A stretch of DNA of 64,000 bases from Branchiostoma floridae (GCF_000003815.2 NC_049987.1:19812614-19876613); one strand, 5' to 3'. Numbered from the stretch's first letter, positions 42,520 to 55,243 are shown. Notes: generated by a model from the letters alone, not told the origin. Made by a program: numbers and translations.

Positions 42520-45500
42520 CTATTGTTTTACCTTGCTAATACATTCCTTGATGACACTGAGGCAGAGATCAATGTGTGCGAGGTGTGTTCTAAACGTGAG
42601 GACACAAATACGCAGACAGAACACCTCATCTACAGTGGTGGACGACAGGAAAATGCGGCCATCTTTCAAGATGGCGTCCAGCAGCCGCCGGTTGAAGTCA
42701 TCTGCACTCCCCCCTAGCGGAGTGTCGTGGTAGTAGAACACAACTACTGAAAGGTCGGGTGGCTTCAGGGTGGTGATCCCCGGGATGTCTGTGGTAACAA
42801 GGAGTCTACATCATCTAACAAACATCTTCGCATGAAAGTTCATCTGTGTTGGTAGATATATTTTAGAAAATTGCCAACACTTAACATTCAACACTGGAAT
42901 TAATACTATAGGGACTTAAGGTACACTCTCACTGCACTTGCGTCAAGCTTGCGTCACTGTGGGATTCGTTCACTGCGTGACTGTTTTGTTATTTTCTTTA
43001 TTTTTATACAATTTAGATATTAATTAATACATAAAAGTATGACTTAGAAGACGACAGAATACACAAAAAGTAAGAAAATTCGTTCTTCATCACTGAAATT
43101 CGTCGAGTATCTTTCGAAGTCCGCAGTGACGCAAGCTTGACGCAAGTGCGGAGTTCGTCCGAAATTTTAGAGGTGTAAAGGTGTACTCTACACCTACACC
43201 TCTAAATTTTCGGACGATCTTCGTCGACCTTGTTCAACGAATGAATGTCCATTATATCTCCAGCAGTGACGACAGGAACACACCACTTTTTCAGAAGAGG
43301 TTCATTCTGTGAACAGATTCGACGGATAGTCCCTATTGTATTAATTCCAGTGTTAAATGCAAAGTGTTACCATATTTTTATCTAACAAACATGTCACACT
43401 AGGCAACTGTACCTATGATTGCCAAATCATCACATTTGGTGATACGAATTGACTTGGCGAATGTAACAAACCTTGAATCTTGTAGTAGAAGTACTTGGCT
43501 AGTAGCAACTTCTCTTCTAGGGCCGATCTGAAGGGTTTCAGTCCGAACAATTTGAGAGGAAGCCACAAACGCGGGGCCCTAAAGGGCAAAAGGATTAAAA
43601 TAAAAAGCTACCCTTGGAAGATTATATACAAAATTCCACATCATAATGAATCTCGCAGTCGTGTTCAGATAAATATCTGTCAGCTTCATGTAAGTCTTTT
43701 AAATTTGAATAAATAAATTAATGTTTATTGCAAATTCTTGCCTGTGGACTAATTGCAGGTAACATGAGAGATTCAAACAATATAAAAACAATATCGCAAG
43801 TGTCTACTCTTGTCTGAAACTAGTAACTAGTAAAAGCTAACTCTATATACTGAGTTATTGTGTTCGACTCCTTTTTCGAAGATAGTGGAAGACAAAAGAT
43901 CCCACCTTTTTCTATTATGTGTGGGTTTTGTGATGTTAGAGGGAGAATTGTTTTTTTTTCGTCAGTTCTTTTCTTTCGTGATCATAAAAACAGCAGTTTG
44001 ACATAAAATGTTTTTCGTCTTCCACCATGTTTGACGTGCATTGTTTGTACGTTCTTTCATACACAGGTAGCTTCTTGTACTAAATTGCTTTTTTCTTGAT
44101 ACTTGAACATCAGCAAAAACCGCTGCCCACCATGCTGCCCACCATAGGTATAATGATTACCTGAAGTGAGTGGTCAGTTCGAACGATAGCTGGAACGGCG
44201 ACATCGCCTGACATCGTTCCGTAGCGTCCTGTACATAGAGGCCGGGACTGTGCGCCGTGTTGGACCGCAGCAGGAGATGACCCTTCCGGACAAGCACCGC
44301 CCCCGTCCCGTAAGGTAGGAACAACCCTTCGAGGGAAACACAAAACCGGGAAATGAAGAATTAAGGTTAATGCCAATAGAGTTACACAAAGCATGCTGTT
44401 TTGTTGTCTTTTGTATCATACCGTTTGTTCCCCAGGCTGCCCTGTCGGGCAACTTTGTAGAAATGTGACGTGAGCCTTTGTTAAATAGGTGTCTAAATTA
44501 TAAATGCCACACTAGCCTTTCGCCATGTTTAGCTCCCTTTCCACTAGACGGTGATCGCGACCTAACTAGGATGTGCAACCTTCACTTTCACATTGGGTAT
44601 ATCATACAGAACGTAAAAGTGTGACTGAGAAGATCACGAAACACACAAAGTGTAAAAATGATTTGTTTCTTTTCTATAGAATTCGTTGAGTGATCTGTCA
44701 AATTTTAGGTCGCAGAGAGAGCGCGGCGAGAGTGCCGTCCAAGTGGAAAGGGGGTATTATATATCAAACATTTCTGCCTTAGGTGGATAATTCTCATCCA
44801 CCTTTGTGAGGATCGACGACGATAGAGTCGCTCCTCTCCGCCCCGCTGAAGAAGTGCCTGGTGCTGTCACACAGGGAGAAGAACCCGCCGTACGCCGCGT
44901 CCAGGTGGAACCACGCACCTGGAAACAACAAACAATTAATCTTCTCGGCAATCTTCTGAACCAACTAAGTAAAATGCCGTCAAAAAATCAAATATCTGGT
45001 TCGGAAGTTGGAACATTGCTATTATAACACTTTTTGTTCGAGGGCACCAAATTTGTTCAACTATTGCATCAAAACATGGGTTTTCTCAGGTGGGTATGAC
45101 ATAAATAGAATGCAACACGGTGTATTGCGCAGTAATCTAACGTTATATGTACTGTTGATCAATAAAACAAACAAACACACACCGTGGCGCGCCGCGACGT
45201 CAGCCAGAGCGTCCACTGGGTCCACCGATCCCACATCCGTGGTGCCGATGGTTCCGATGATCATAAAAGGGATCAAATCGTTCTTTAAAGAGATAGAACA
45301 AATCATGGTGTTATTCGCAATGGGCTTTATCACAGAAGCATGGCATCAACGACTAAGTGATTAGGCAAGGTACATGTAGAATGTTGCTCAAGATTCGTGA
45401 CATAAAATGGATACTGCAATTCTCAATGCGGTTTATCAAGAAAAAAAAAAGCATATGTATATATATAGAGAGAGGGGGGAGCGAGACAGACAGAGGGACA

Positions 45501-47972
45501 GAGTGAGACACAGATGCGGAGAAAGACACAGACACAGAGACACAGGCGCAGAGACACAGGCACAGAGACACAGGCACAGAGACACAGGCACAGAGACACA
45601 GGCACAGAGACACAGGCACAGAGAGAGACACAGGCACAGAGAGAGACACAGGCACAGAGAGAGACACAGGCACAGAGAGAGACACAGGCACAGAGAGAGA
45701 CACAGGCACAAAGACACAGACACAGAGAGACACAAAGACCGGGTAAAAGGAGAGAGAGAAATGTTAACATTCGTGAAAAGACCATTAAGAAATGACACAG
45801 TTGACATATGTTACTTTTATGTCATCCTTTATGAGTCCATCCAGCCTGGACGGATCCATTCTGTAGCTGCTGTCCATAGGAACCTCCCTCCTGACGCAAT
45901 GGTACATTCCGATGACGTTCAGCGCCTTTGCGTAGCAGTGATGAGTTAGCTTAGTGACGTAAACCACGGCCCTAAAGACAAGTCAAAACATATATTAAGT
46001 AAACATATTTTTAAGTCTTGATAAAGTACTTCTAGTTCTTGGACAGCACGTCTGCTCATCAGTCTCTTCCAGAGTTGTCTTTTAATGATGCATTAAGGCC
46101 CCCTTTCCACTAGACGGCGATTGCGATGCGCTCTCACTGCTAAATAAATAGGATATGTGTAACCTTTGATTTCATACTGGGTATATCATACAGCATATAA
46201 AAGTGTGACTGAGAAGACAGCAAAACACACAAAGTGTAAGAAAAGAATTCGTTTCTTTTCTATACAATTCGTTCCAATCTTTCAAATTCTATGCCACAGA
46301 GAGAGAGCGGCGAGAGCGCCGTCTTAGTGGAAATGGGGGTATCAAGAAAGAAAGCTAAGGAAAATTAAAACAAAAATGTCCAACCGGTGAAAATCCTTGG
46401 AGTGTAGTTTTCTCGCGTCTCTTGCTGTTGCCATGGCAAGGAGGATGGCTGCTGTGCCACCGGAGGTCAAGTTTCCCGCGTGGCCTTCTGGGTAGCCAAA
46501 CAGAGTTGCCATCCACTTCAGCAGCATGTTGTTCATCTGCACGCCGCCAGGGCTGGTCGTCTCGATCGCTTAAAGTAAAGTAGACGACATAAACCGTTCT
46601 CCATTTCAAATATTTACAGAGACCAGGGCAAATGGATGTCGCATATTTTAATCTTTAAACTCTCTTTTTGCCCCCGTGATAAAATTTGTAATCAGTTCGT
46701 GTGTCTGCTTGTTTTTTTGTTTGTTTTCTTGTGTTGGAGTGCAGTACGCAGTCATGTCCAAATTACATTGCGGCAGCAAGTAGTGTAGAAGAATACTTGA
46801 ATTCTTTGGGCTCATGTCCAGTTGGTTTGTTTCGGATTCAATGGTGCTGTCCAAATGTAGTTTAGAACCAGGATGGCTCATGAAATTTACAATGCTTAAA
46901 GCTAGACATGTATGAACTGTATGTACATCATTTTTTCCACAATCAATATTTACGTCCTACCAGAATAAGGGTTGAATGAAGCGGCCAGGAAGTCCCCCAG
47001 TGCAGAAGGGAACACCCCTCCTGTCCCGATGTACCCGACGTGCCCCCCATGGCCTGCTCTGAGCCCCACGTCACCGATGGTGCTCCTGAACTCACGTAAC
47101 AGGTGGTCTACACAAAAGGGCAAACAACTTGACCCACAGATGACTGGTGTCAAACTCCACGAAGTCATTGCTTAGGCCCCCTTTCCACTAGACGGCGATC
47201 GCGCTGCGCTCTCACTGCGACCTAAATAGGATATGTGTAACCTTCACTTTCACACTTGGTATATCATACAAAACGTAAAAGTGTGACTGAGAAGACAACA
47301 AAACACACAAGATGTAAAAAGATTCGTTTCTTTTCTATAGAATTCGTTGAAGGATCTGTCAAATTTTAGGTCGCAGAGAGAGCGCGGCGAGAGCGCCGTT
47401 CTAGTGGAAAGGGGGTATAACAGTATTACCGATATACCATGTGTGTTGATCAAGTTATTGTGCACAACGTACCTGTAAAGGATGGATTCTGTATTTATGG
47501 ATTTAAGGATGCATACGCTTTAGCCATAACTAGGTCACTCAACCAGTCGACCCTGCGTAAAACTTCTATCTACACATTATCAAAAGGTATTCGTAATATG
47601 TGCAACCTGTGGCAACCTATTTAAGGTATTGGAAAACCCTTAGATCGAACGTATATCTATTGAACGGCATTGCATGTTACGTCTACTATAAGTATAGTAA
47701 ACACAACCAAAATACACCCTTCATATAGACAAGCATGAACCTATGTCCGTTGGCCCATCCTGTATGAACCCATCCTGTAATGTCCGGAGTTGTTCCGGTT
47801 CCGGGTGAAGATAGGCCTTCTCTGATGGAGCGTCCAGCGTCCCCAGGTATTCCTCGGCGCACCTGCTGACTTCTGCCGTCCACTGGCGCCTCCGGTCCGG
47901 TCCGGGATCGAGCAGGGAAGCCTCGGCCTCCAGTTCTGTGATGGCTGACACAAGATCACCTGTGCAGGCCAT
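42520..47972 (-). CDS. PLP-dependent group II decarboxylase, nine exons, 492 aa
   Basis: Exons (minus strand): 47972-47741, 47107-46961, 46568-46385, 45971-45815, 45282-45183, 44918-44802, 44326-44161, 43578-43472 and 42788-42520 (stop TAG). Total 1479 nt with every phase matching. Markers in order: [38 protein letters not shown] (the His that would stack on the cofactor); [26 protein letters not shown] (cofactor-binding Asp); [15 protein letters not shown] (Schiff-base Lys); RLWLPLK; and a CVLTFRTH end. The length fits aromatic-amino-acid and related decarboxylases. The [13 protein letters not shown] box differs from animal DOPA, histidine, glutamate and cysteine-sulfinate decarboxylases (NPHK-type) and is closer in style to bacterial members. 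Substrate cannot be called; there is no targeting signal, so probably cytosolic. The first donor (ATAG|GTTCAT) is weak. Confidence 0.88.
42919..43150. mobile_element. MITE family 2, copy c (right end disrupted)
   Basis: The left end AGGTACACTCTCACTGCACTTG follows TTA. The right part has GTGACGCAAGCTTGACGCAAGTGCGG, then departs from the family into a hairpin sequence at 43150-43214, so the terminus is damaged or replaced. It lies in the last intron of the decarboxylase. Confidence 0.7.
43150..43214. repeat. Perfect-class hairpin beside a MITE end
   Basis: GTCCGAAATTTTAGAGGTGT and its inverted copy ACACCTCTAAATTTTCGGAC are separated by a few bases, giving arms of about 27-29 bases. Confidence 0.75.
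44532..44756. mobile_element. MITE family 1, copy c
   Basis: CTCCCTTTCCACTAGACGGTG and CCGTCCAAGTGGAAAGGGGG inverted ends, with TTA at 44529-44531 and 44757-44759. In the intron between decarboxylase exons 6 and 7. Confidence 0.85.
45468..45760. repeat. AGACACAGGCAC-type short tandem repeat
   Basis: Runs of AGAGACACAGGCACAGAG, 12-16 base units, about 0.25 kb in all. It opens spurious frames on both strands. Lies in a decarboxylase intron (exons 4-5). Confidence 0.9.
46096..46341. mobile_element. MITE family 1, copy d
   Basis: GGCCCCCTTTCCACTAGACG and GTCTTAGTGGAAATGGGGGT inverted ends, with TTA at the left and TCA at the right. In the intron between decarboxylase exons 3 and 4. Confidence 0.8.
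47175..47417. mobile_element. MITE family 1, copy e
   Basis: GGCCCCCTTTCCACTAGACG and CGTTCTAGTGGAAAGGGGGT inverted ends of about 45 bases, with TTA at the left and TAA at the right. In the first intron of the decarboxylase. Together with copies c and d it puts one family in three introns of one gene. Confidence 0.85.
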
Positions 47973-50900
47973 TCTTTAACTGGACATTGTCCTGGGCCTA
48001 TCATGCACATTCACACGCTGTCAGGTTGTATAAAGTATAGCCGTGGGCGTGGACTCTTCCAAACAGGATATATACGTCGGGCGACCCGCTCTTGTACGGG
48101 ACAGGTGAAGCAGTTTAAGGTTGATATTCGACAAACTTTCAAGCAAGACATACAAACAACTGCAGTTCGTATGTAGCTTGGGAAGCTTTCGAGACGCAGT
48201 CTGCCTCTTTATGAACCCGGTGGTAGAGCTTCATTGTCACGTGACGGTATGTTTAACCTCAAAGAACTCGTGTGCATGCATGAGGTCAACCGTCGGTCAG
48301 GCGTCACATGCTGTATTGTCAAAATAGTTGTCGTCGCTCTGCCCACAACAGACAGAAGGTTTGATCTTACAAGAAGTTACTTAACTTTACTTTACTTGGA
48401 ATTGCAACAAGTGATGTATACAATGGGGTCACTATAGGCTATCTATCTATCTATCGATCTATCTATCTATCTGATATTGTGACCACACACATATTGAGTA
48501 CGAAAATGAAGAAACCGTAAGAAAAATCAAACAGTAATAAAAGTAAGTAGTATTTATGAGGTGGAATAAAATAGTAAACATATGATTATATACAGTGGCA
48601 GTCGGAACATGTATTAAACGTAGTTACGTATGGACATCACCTAAATTCAAGTCATGAAACTTGAAATTTGCGAATTTTGATGTTGGACAAATGTAACGTT
48701 AAATTGATAGCAAATATAGGTGCACACTAGATATCGTCATTTTTTCTGTTATGTATCTCATCTTCTACACATACATATTGAGATAAAGTATCATTTTTTA
48801 CGTACGTTCTGTACCAACTGGTACACAAATTCGTAGTTTATATGAAAAACACATGATCCTACATCTGCTCGGAGATAACATCTGTGAAGTTTGAGCAGTT
48901 CAGACTGGTAGTCACAAATCACGGTGACTTTCTTTACCTTCTGTCTGTACTGTGTATGTGGCACTGAACACTGTACAGGCTTCAGAAGTTAATAGCATGA
49001 GTGCAGCATTGTCCTCGTCTGTCCAAAAAGCAAGTGGTGAAGTCATTATCTTAATGGAGATATTGAGGTGCTAGAAGAAAGTGAAGGGAGGACCCTCCGA
49101 TGGCAAAGGTCCACCCACTTCCCGTCAAATCTGCACCTACCTATAGATATAAATACAACCACAGTCACAGTCATAAAGTCTGAAATTTCAGGAGCAGAAC
49201 ATCTTAGCCATGAGTTAGAATAACTGGTGTTTGTGACTCCTCACATGACACAACATTACTTTGGTATTTGACGCTTTTTAAATCTTTTAAGTCTGTGATC
49301 GGAGGGTATTGTGCTAAAGAATGCGTTTGGTGCCCTAGTTACAAGATCCCACTTTAGACGAAGATAGACCATAGACTCGTGTACACACACGGCATGCATA
49401 TGAAAGACAGATAATTATTATTGAAGAAGTTTATTTGCAAGTTCGTGCCCGAGGGCTAATTGCAAGTACATGGTATACACATAGTGACAATGGACAGTCA
49501 TAAACAATATTCTAATCTAATACTAGTATTGGCTATTTCTAAACAGGTTGGGTTTGACTTCTTCTTTTTTGGAAGCAGAGGGAGACGAAAAGCCCCACAT
49601 TTTCTAAAATTTGTGGGTTCTGCGTTTTCAAGAGAAAAGTGGCTTTCTGTTCGTCTGTCAATGTGGGGAAGTTGGGATAATTTGGTCTTTTATAATTTGG
49701 GTTTGAGCAAAACTTTGTGGTGTGTTTCACAGAACCACTTATCTTGCATACACGTTCTCAAAAGTTGGCACACCCCAAGGACCAGTTTATTACTAGCCAG
49801 TGCGTACAAAGTCAACATATTCTCAAATATCAAATGTCGATTCATAATGCTAATCTTTTGACATTAAGACTTTCAATGTGCTGTATCTTATTCAGTGGAT
49901 AGAAGATGGCTCATTTGGAGCTGTTTTTTCTTCTTTATCCAGTCAGGATGGGTATTGTACATAACCATCCATGCAAGAATCCGGTACCAATATATGTCAA
50001 ATGAAGCTCTAATTTCACTTCAATAAAGCTTAAGATGTGGAACCAGTTTGATGGAAACAAAGTACGTCATTCACTAGATACTCTTTGATCTATCTGTCAT
50101 CTATTTCTTTTATAGTCGCGATTCAAAGAACGAATCTAGTCAAATATGGTAATTATGGTATAAATGCTTTCAGTCATTTGCATTCACTGAGAACATCGCA
50201 ATGAGTAATGGTGACGTACGTAAAAGAGCTCTAGGCGAGAAGTAAATTACTTTTCACGTCAGCGAGGTGATTTTCCCGTCTGCTTCAAGCTGTGTGGGGC
50301 AATGGAGTTCTTGCCTCCTTTTTGGACTAAGACATGACTGACGAAGGACGGCGGATGCTTCCAAAACATCTGACCGTTCCCAAAACTTATCCAGCTGCTT
50401 GAGTAACTTTTAGAGCTTTCTATTAATTTTGATGGACCATGGGGACAGAAATTATCGCGTACACAGTCAACTAAAACACTTTCATGTATAAAAAAAGCAC
50501 ATTAGCGACGGGTATGATTCGCCGCGAGCGGTTACTTTGGAACTTTTCAAATTTTGTTTGATGTAGAGAAAAGGCAGTTTTGTTAACTACAGACAGCTGT
50601 TGATGCGGTAAATAAAACAAACACGTGCAGGGCCTTTACTGTTGTGAGGTGTCTGGTGCGCAAGGAAAGGGTTTTGTTTGTTCTCTTATTTGCTTTGTGG
50701 AGTTGCGCCGCATTTCTAAACTTAGGTCCAGTATCTATTGACTACGCTGTTGTTGTTCTTTGCAACTTACCGTAATGACAAATCCTATGTATATATGGAT
50801 ATGGGTATTAGAATAAAGCGACCAGAGAATAAACTGTATTTATCATCATCGTGGTATATCGTAGCGTATACAGTGTCCCGAATCATGGGAGACGTCAGGC

Positions 50901-51327
50901 ATAACAGTACCAAACTTTTGTTCTTTGCTATAATCGTGACATTCAATAACCTTCCCGGCACCGCCAATCGTCGTGTATTACAAAAACGATTTCTCTACAA
51001 AAGAATCCAATCTGATATTTTCCTCGGGCAACTTTTTTTCCAACAGGTTTCAATAGCGTCCCATTGGTTCCCAGATGAATATGAAATTTCGTGTGATGGG
51101 AGTAGTTAGTCCGAACCAGAGGGGACGGTGCACTGAATGGGATAATTTGCTTCTCCATTATGTGAGCACGCGTTACAGGCCGTGGGTTGTTAAGTGGTAT
51201 GACGTTCCACCCTGCCCGTAGGTGTGTCTGCTTTGTGATGCTGGTGCTTTATAATGCGCGCTGGGGGCAGAAAAGGTTTACGGAGATGGAATTCTACAGC
51301 AGTGCGGTGTCCGGTGTTCTTCGACTG
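47973..51327. other. Intergenic, no gene seen
   Basis: AT-rich. It contains a (CTAT)n microsatellite at about 48440-48472 and a good copy of the TTTATTTGCAAG repeat at 49430-49565. TTTATAAT at 51248-51255 could be a TATA element for the following gene. Confidence 0.45.
51248..51255 (+). promoter_or_regulatory. Possible TATA element of the prokineticin-like gene
   Basis: TTTATAAT 80-100 bases upstream of the two candidate start codons. Confidence 0.3.
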
Positions 51328-52417
51328 ATGTCGGAGAGGAGAAGAGTCGTCATGATGTGGAGTTTCTGCTTGCTGCTCTTTCTACCCGTCAACATGGCTA
51401 TCATAACTGGGGTACGTACTGTCTGTTGAGTATGTTGGTGACAGTTAACGGCGGCTTTTCTATAGTTCGTGGAAGTCTTTGTTACATAGATAACAATTAC
51501 AATAGGCAAGCTACAGGGATTTGGATTAATTAAGTATTGCTTCCCATGCATGAAAGAGGCTTTATATCACTGCGGTTAGAATCCTTCTCATGTATTTAGA
51601 TAAAGCGATAGCGCTAGAAAGGAAAGAAGCATATTTTGTTAAAGAAGGCAACCCGCAAAGATTTTCAATGGTCCTGTACTCAAACAGTTCAGAGAGAAAA
51701 AAGAACGCTCTTCGCGATGCTGCATTATATTATTTCTGTCAGACAAGTATTTCCAAATCTGTATACGTACATTTTGTTTTATATACTTTATTGACTCTTT
51801 TTTTTTTCGCAAATCACAACGTGTCTACCTTATAGATGGTGTTTAATATCTATTGATCCATCGTAACGTGTACAGTATTTCTGGGAAAGATAACTCTATT
51901 TCAGTTGTGAAAAGCTTACTTAAGCGTCATACCGCAGTAGATTTCTTCAATACGCATTTGTATATGGTGCAAAATCTGTTCACGTACAATGAAATATATA
52001 TATATATATCGACACAGTCCACGCAGGTATTATCTTTACTCTTCCACATGTAGCTATGTAAGGCTGACAGTGTACAGTTTTATGTTTTTGTTTGCTGTAC
52101 CTGTTGCGTCTGTAAAGCCCGCCCAGTCTTTTTTTAAATTTTTATGTTACTGGGTATAGGTCTGTAAGGCTGACGTGGACTGCCGTTCACACGTTGGGTT
52201 CGGGACGTGCTGCGCCCCTTGGTTCGGCGGGTTCCCCGTGTCCGTGTGCAAGCCCCGGGGGAAGCCTGGAGACCCCTGCTCCCTCCTGGAGGGCGTGATG
52301 GAGGACTTCAGTCCGGAGCCGAACGGATCGTCCCGGGTGTTCTGGCTGTGTCCCTGCCAGCGAGACCTGCGCTGTCTGCCGAGCAGCAACAACCAACTCC
52401 TCGGGAAGTGCGGATAG
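51328..52417 (+). CDS. Prokineticin-like secreted hormone (AVITG family), two exons
   Basis: Exon 1 ends at 51411 (ACTGGG|GTACGT). Exon 2 is 52160-52417 (acceptor GGGTATAG, stop TAG). The start is 51352 (105 residues) or in-frame 51328 (113 residues). Exon 1 encodes a hydrophobic signal ending MAIITG; exon 2 opens VCKADVDC. The mature chain would start AIITG, matching the AVITG N-terminus needed for receptor activation in prokineticins. Ten cysteines follow the family order: C, C, CC, C, C, CPC, C, C. The break directly after the AVITG-type motif is also the vertebrate gene structure. Expected role: a secreted ligand for a prokineticin-type GPCR; the target is unknown. The loop after the sixth Cys is long and contains an NGS glycosylation-type site. 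A colipase or Dickkopf relative is less likely because of AIITG. Confidence 0.87.
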
Positions 52418-52878
52418 GAGCCGGCACGTCGGCAGCGTCAACAGAAACACAAATGTAAGGAACGGACAATGCTGAGTCTCACTTTGACAAGAAGGCATGC
52501 CCTTTACATGTTAGAAATAGGCGGCAACGCTTCCAAAGTCCATTCAGGGGCAGTATAAAATGTACTGTTGTAAGCATACGTCGATATGTATAGTAGATTT
52601 TCATTTAATCTTATCTCATTTAGTTCGGCTTATTCGTTTCGTTATGTCTGATTATAAGGTATAAACTTTTGATGCATCTTAAAATTGCGTTAGTTGATTA
52701 CAATATAGCCAGTGGGCACAAGATGATAGTTCATTATATCTCTGATTGCACGGATGGAAAAAAAACGACGGACCACAGGACCTAATTATGCAAAATTGGC
52801 AGCCACTATACCGAAGAATGGGACATGTCCTGATATAAAATGTATTAAATATAAGCAATACATTTTCAACAGAACTTC

Positions 52879-52884
52879 AATAAA
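52879..52884 (+). terminator. Polyadenylation signal AATAAA, prokineticin-like gene
   Basis: CTTCAATAAAGACTT, 461 bases after the stop codon; no other gene intervenes. Confidence 0.5.
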
Positions 52885-55243
52885 GACTTAACGTTTCATC
52901 ATGCGTTCATTCGTATCTTTGTCATTAACATAATGGACATGGTCTTTGCTATTTTCTTCCGTCCTACAACCATTAAACTGCCCGATAATACGCCATTGCA
53001 GTTTTGTGCAAGTTCCTTAAAGCCCCACAAGTTCATTATCATATACAATTCCGAAGTGAAAATATATGAGTGTTTCCAAAGAAGAATATCTTGATAGTTC
53101 TCCTATCTTGCCAGCCTGGAGTGTGATTAACTGATTGATTACCAATAAGATGATATTTCCAAATAGGTGGGTTTAATTTGATATCATGGTGTTTCTAAAT
53201 CAACGAACCTTGTGCAGTTATCTTTTTTTTATAAAACTCACGAACACTAGGAATATGAAATTATGACGCAGATATGCTAAAACCTGTTGTTTAGGTCATT
53301 CACATAACTGTTTGGCTCTCAAAAATATTTTCAAATTGGGTCCAAAATCTTACATAGCGTACCTTAAAGACCCGACTAGTCGATGGGTTTGATCCACTCA
53401 CATCGGGGTGGGCCCCTATTCTTATCGGTAACCACAATTGTAGGTTCTTTGGCGTCCTCGATGCTCCTCCTCAAACAGAGGACCCCCGACACAAAGTCCC
53501 CTTCCAAGGACCAGTAGGATTTACAGCAGTTGTCAAGTCCAAGTCTATCTTTCCTTTTATTACCAGACACTGTAAACATTACTCCAAAAGAGCAGCAGAG
53601 AGTAAAAAGGACTTGAGGTAGTGATGTAGAGATGAAACTGACTCATTTCCTATTGCTTAGAAAACATTTGTATAAGAACTGATAGCGGCAACCTATCAAG
53701 CTGGTTGTTGTATTATGCCGGCCGATGGCCTACGGGTGACTCTTTAGGCCACAAAAGGTAAATTCTATGGATCAACGCGCTCATTATCTTGTCACTATAA
53801 TTCAAGGTACAACGCTTATAGTGCATATTTTGAAAATTTAGCCGTCTTGTTTTTTTATAGCCAATCTTGTTTTTTTTTTTTCGCCGTATCTCATTATTTT
53901 TGCCGTCTGCATAAAATGTCATCCATAGGATTTACTTGCTGTGTGACCTTATAGTAATTATGTAAATATGATAGAATACTCCTCGCGACAATACCTATGT
54001 ACAGAGTGCTGGAGCCTATTGGAGAGTCTGTGGCCAGGTGTGTGAGAATCAAACGTATCAGTCCCTTCTTACACAGCATATACTTACAGCAGAATATCGG
54101 TGTGCTGCATCTGGAAATTTGCTTTGCTTTATTCGGCTCTATAATGCAACCAGGGCTACCCAACAAGCCGGAGACTATTATCAAAGGCTAGCTCTGGTAA
54201 AATAAAATATAGAATAACATCGTTAACCGATACATGAGGTCTGTTTTTAGAACTGGGTTAGTGCAATTGATAAGATATGCTCATCATATATATGTTACAT
54301 TGTAAATGAACATATCCAACACATTCAATGCGAAAAAAAATCAGTGCAGGGAAAAAGACATGCTCTTTCCACAGCAATACCATGTCCAAAATGTATTCAC
54401 ATTTACCGAGTAATCATATTCAGATCTTCGTTTTCGGCTTTAAGGTGAAAACATAAATGTATCAAGCTCACACATGCATACAGTGGATAAAGATCCTCGA
54501 AAAAAATCAGTGATCAACTGAGCTGCTTGCGTCTTGTGCAATTCCGTGTCAGATGTGCTGTTGAATCTAACTACAAGTACCATCTACGAAGTTCAACACT
54601 GGTAGGCTCTGATGGGAATGAGAGGTATCTGTACGTATGTGCACGGTCAGTGTCAACTCATCGGGGTGTATCTAGAGTCGTTAAGTACCCTACTGCATGA
54701 TGACGTAGACAATAGGGACTGCATAGTGTCGCTCCAATAAGCAATAAAGAACGAAGTTGTGAGTTTTGATCTACGGAGCGCCGGGGACCACTTAAGTCAT
54801 CTTAAGGTGGAGTTAGGTGAGGCAAACCATGACAGCTGACGATGAGACCTATTCCTGTACAGAGTGTGTGTAAGGCACGACCAAGATAATAAGAAATAAG
54901 ATGTGGGCGCCAAGGTCATCTTTCTACATCTTGGAGTGGGGTCACCCCCATGTGTCTACAGCCGTGCGTTATGTTGTTCAGCAAGTACAAAACGACCCAG
55001 CAGTCTGTTTGATGGCTTCTTGTTATAACCGGCTAATGGCAATACAATTTTCTTTTTCAAACACTTCTCGCTTCAAAGAAACCTTCTTATCCCGCACCGA
55101 TATCTGCATGACTCATTACATATTGGGATCCCGGAATTTTTCTCCATTATTGCCATACATCAAACCGCTTCCTGTTGTACAGTATCATATGATTTTAAAC
55201 ACACAATCATGACTCAAAACAAGATGTGAACATCATCGTTCAT
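52885..55243. other. Intergenic, no supported gene
   Basis: Convergent gap between the prokineticin-like gene and the myosin gene. A minus-strand frame at 53376-53579 has two adjacent Cys but no splice or homology support. No clear repeats. Confidence 0.45.

Noticed and set aside
45353-45949. [12 protein letters not shown] and [10 protein letters not shown] repeat proteins
   Set aside because: Six-frame translations of the AGACACAGGCAC microsatellite in a decarboxylase intron.
53376-53579. Minus-strand 67-codon frame with CCKSYW
   Set aside because: No credible splice sites, repeats or recognised domain; may be chance.
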